Assembly (NCBI RefSeq): GCF_032854445.1
Contig: NC_088300.1
Location: forward strand, 3,040,001-3,104,000
Reading direction: 5' to 3'
Source of the DNA: Liolophura sinensis
Lineage: Eukaryota > Mollusca > Polyplacophora > Chitonida > Chitonidae
Length of the DNA stretch: 64,000 nt
Shown here: piece after piece, positions 61,295 to 64,000 of the stretch
How positions within the stretch are numbered: position 1 is the first letter of the stretch
Layout: every line of letters begins with the position of its first letter
The notes under the pieces: generated by a model
The model's input: the letters and a program-made list of their open reading frames with translations, nothing else
Told to the model about the DNA's origin: nothing
The model's database searches: none
Program-made: the position numbers and the translations under genes

Positions 61295-63068
61295 TGAGTA
61301 CCTGTATTACCAGAAGTGTACCTGTACTATCAGAAGTGTACCTGTACTACCAGAAGGGTACCTGTAGTACCAGAAGTGTACCTGTACTACCAGAAGTGTA
61401 CCTGTACTACCAGAAGGGTACCTGTACTACCACAAGTGTACCTGTACTACCAGAAGGGTACCTGTAGTACCAGAAGCATACCTGTACTACCAGAAGAGTA
61501 CCTGTAGTACCAGAAGGGTACCTGCAGTACCAGAAGGGTGCCTGTAGTACCAGAAGTGTACCTGTAATACCAGAAGTGTACCTGTACTACCAGAAGGGTA
61601 CCTGTAGTACCAGAAGTGTACCTGTACTACCAGAAGGGTACCTGTAGTACCAGAAGCATACCTGTAATACCAGAAGAGTACCTGTAGGACCAGAAGTGTA
61701 CCTGTACTACCAGAAGTGTACCTGTACTACCAGAAGGGTACCTGTAGTACCAGAAGTGGACCTGTAATACCAGAAGGGTACCTGTAGTACCAGAAGCATA
61801 CCTGTACTACCAGAAGGGTACCTGTACTACCAGAAGGGTGCCTGTAGTACCAGAAGTTTACCTGTAATACCAGAAGGGTACCTGTAGTACCACAAGTGTA
61901 CCTGTAATACCAGAAGGGTACCTGTAGTACCAGAAGTGGACCTGTAATACCAGAAGGGTACCTGTAGTACCAGAAGCATACCTGTACTACCAGAAGGGTA
62001 CCTGTAGTACCAGAAGGGTACCTGTACTACCAGAAGGGTGCCTGTAGTACCAGAAGTTTACCTGTAATACCAGAAGGGTACCTGTAATACCAGAAGTGTA
62101 CCTGTAATACCAGAAGGGTACCTGTAGTACCAGAAGGGTACCTGTACTACCAGAAGGGTGCCTGTAGTACCAGAAGTTTACCTGTAATACCAGAAGGGTA
62201 CCTGTACTACCAGAAGTGTACCTGTAATACCAGAAGGGTACCTGTAGTACCAGAAGTGTACCTGTACTACCAGAAGGGTACCTGTAGTACCAGAAGTGTA
62301 CCTGTAATACCAGAAGCATACCTGTACTACCAGAAGGGTACCTGTAATACCAGAAGTGTACATGTACTACCACAAGTGTACCTGTACTACCAGAAGCGTA
62401 CCTGTAGTACCAAAAGCATACCTGTATTACCAGAAACATACCTGTACTACCAGAAGGGTACCTGTAGTACCAGAAGTGTACCTGTACTATCAGAAGTGTA
62501 CCTGTACTATCAGAAGTGTACCTGTAGTACCAGAAGTGTACCTGTAATACCAGAAGGGTACCTGTAGTACCAGAAGCATACCTGTACTACCAGAAGGGTA
62601 CCTATAGTACCAGAAGTGTACCTGTACTACCAGAAGGGTACCTATAGTATCAGAAGTGTACCTGTACTATCGGAAGGGTACCTGTAATACCAGAAGTGTA
62701 CCTGTAATACCAGAAGGGTACCTGCACTACCAGAAGTGTACCTGTAATACCAGAAGGGTACCTGTACTACCAGAAGGGTATTTGTACTACCAGAAGTGTA
62801 CCTGTAATACCAGAAGTGTACCCGTTATACCAGAAGTGTACCTGTACTACCAGAAGTGTACCTGTACTACCAGAAGTGTACCTGTACTACCAGAAGGGTA
62901 CATGTAATACCAGAAGGGTACCTGTAATACCAGAAGTGTACATGTAATACCAGAAGTGTACCTGTAGTACCAGAAGTGTACCTGTAATACCAGAAGTGTA
63001 CCTGTTGTACCAGAAAAGTACCTGTACTACCAGAAGTGTACCTGTACTACCAGAAGTGTACCTGTACT
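61295..63068. repeat. 20-bp minisatellite, about 89 copies
   Basis: Unit gtacctgtagtaccagaagg in strict 20-bp register for nearly 1.8 kb. Variation concentrates at two places: the middle base of gta(c/g/a)tacc, and the trinucleotide after agaag (tgt, ggt or cat). The minus strand carries CAGGTAC once per unit. Period 20 rotates frames, and the ORFs found are artefacts. Confidence 0.98.
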
Positions 63069-64000
63069 TAGCAAAGCTTCATGTGTGTAATGATCTCCTA
63101 AACCATGTCCACTGTCAGATATCACGTCTTGTGAATGGACTCTATGACAGATACAGCATGGAAATTATTGCTCAGAAAACAGTCTGAAGTTCCCAAGAAA
63201 GTCTGAAAATACCTCAACCTACTTCCACATTACTTTAGCAATCACTTGCTCTGATTAAATCAGTTGCTATATTTGATTTTCAAACATTAAACAAAAAAAT
63301 CTAAAATGAGCACAATGGAATAAAATGTTTGCTATGCTCTAGCCACAAAACGTGTTCTGAAATGCCGATCCAGGCATGAGGGTTATAATGTGTATGATAA
63401 AGTTAACACACGCATACAACCAAAACTGGCCAGGTGAGTTCATATTCATTTGTTACTATTTACAGTGTCAGCTGGCTCCACCTCAGCAAATATGTCAATA
63501 TCTCCTCTTCACACGGCCAACTGGATGCTGGCTGCATATAAACTGCCTACTACACATATACCTGCATATAGAATTTTGGGGATCAACTGCTTGGACTTCA
63601 AACAAAAACTGTGAACAAAAAATTTACAGAGCCATGTTAAGGTAGCTATTAAACTTTTCATGTTCCATAAAATAGTCTGGATCCAGATGGATACTTCCGT
63701 GAAAGCCCTGAAGTGTCTGAAGTCTCTTAAGTCCAAATGTCTTTCCTTCCTATTGCGGAATGATTTTACCCATAATTATATAGCTGGTAAGTACAGGTTC
63801 ACTTCCAGAATCAATTACAAAACGTTGTTATATAAATAAATAAAAAATGATTTATTTATAATAGTACAATTTGGTGATAAACTTTCAGGAGCCACATTGC
63901 CAAATAGGCTTAAAAATCCCAAACTTGAAAAAAGGAAATGTATAAAAATCTGTTTTTTTTTCTTTTCTTCCACTGGCACATCAAATCAATAAATCTAAGT
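63069..64000. other. Unique sequence to window end
   Basis: No supported gene. A 47-bp minus-strand segment (63562-63608) has a good acceptor (aaattttttgttcacag) and donor (GCAG/GTATAT) and is open in two frames, but is too short to call. Confidence 0.35.

Noticed and set aside
61295-63068. CRISPR-like array
   Set aside because: Regular 20-bp head-to-tail repeats without distinct spacers; a eukaryotic minisatellite.
63562-63608. 47-bp minus-strand exon-like segment
   Set aside because: Good borders but open in two frames and no partner exon; too short to call.

Overview
This is a non-bacterial, intron-rich, AT-rich animal genome window with no operons and no long unique ORFs. Frequent tacatgta/gtacctg words, many minisatellites and repeated copies of one tRNA-headed SINE point to a lophotrochozoan, most likely a mollusc. 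That assignment is inference from sequence style; no marker gene confirms it.

The best gene evidence is a set of minus-strand exons between about 27 kb and 5.3 kb (at 27.01, 26.1, 23.1, 14.9, 8.3 and 5.4 kb). Each has a usable GT/AG pair on the minus strand. The first five joins keep one open reading frame: a short Cys/Glu-rich exon, a helical exon (MSYEEMLKLL...), an acidic exon (DSGTESDDENAELEQ), a 182-codon Ser-rich disordered exon, then a helical exon (LLEMSQEQRTMFWW). A probable C-terminal exon lies at 5.4 kb but needs at least one unseen exon before it. I do not recognise the protein. Two coiled-coil exons on the same strand at 56.4 and 55.6 kb join in phase with each other and could be upstream exons of the same gene or belong to another gene. 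Weaker exon candidates are at 24.7 kb (-), 44.2 kb (+), 50.4 and 60.7 kb (+), and 59.0 kb (-).

The rest is repeats and apparent regulatory or neutral sequence. At least two dozen minisatellite arrays with units of 14 to about 80 bp were seen. The largest are 46 bp x about 47 (45.7-47.9 kb), 30 bp x about 70 (56.6-58.9 kb) and 20 bp x about 89 (61.3-63.1 kb). Several have higher-order structure. A non-autonomous DNA element occurs as two apparently identical 447-bp copies 2.9 kb apart. A TTAA-flanked 976-bp element lies at 31.6-32.6 kb. Nine full or partial copies of the tRNA-derived SINE are present; one sits inside a minisatellite, and another seems to be the source of a minisatellite.

The 28-45 kb interval lacks large arrays (only a 55-bp x 5 array and a TA tract at 33.4-33.8 kb) and is relatively unique. 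Its 36.9-43.1 kb part is rich in homeodomain-, octamer- and HMG-like words and looks like a cis-regulatory domain, though conservation cannot be tested here. I see no CRISPR, bacterial genes, rRNA or functional tRNA gene, and no clear evidence of a new multi-gene system.
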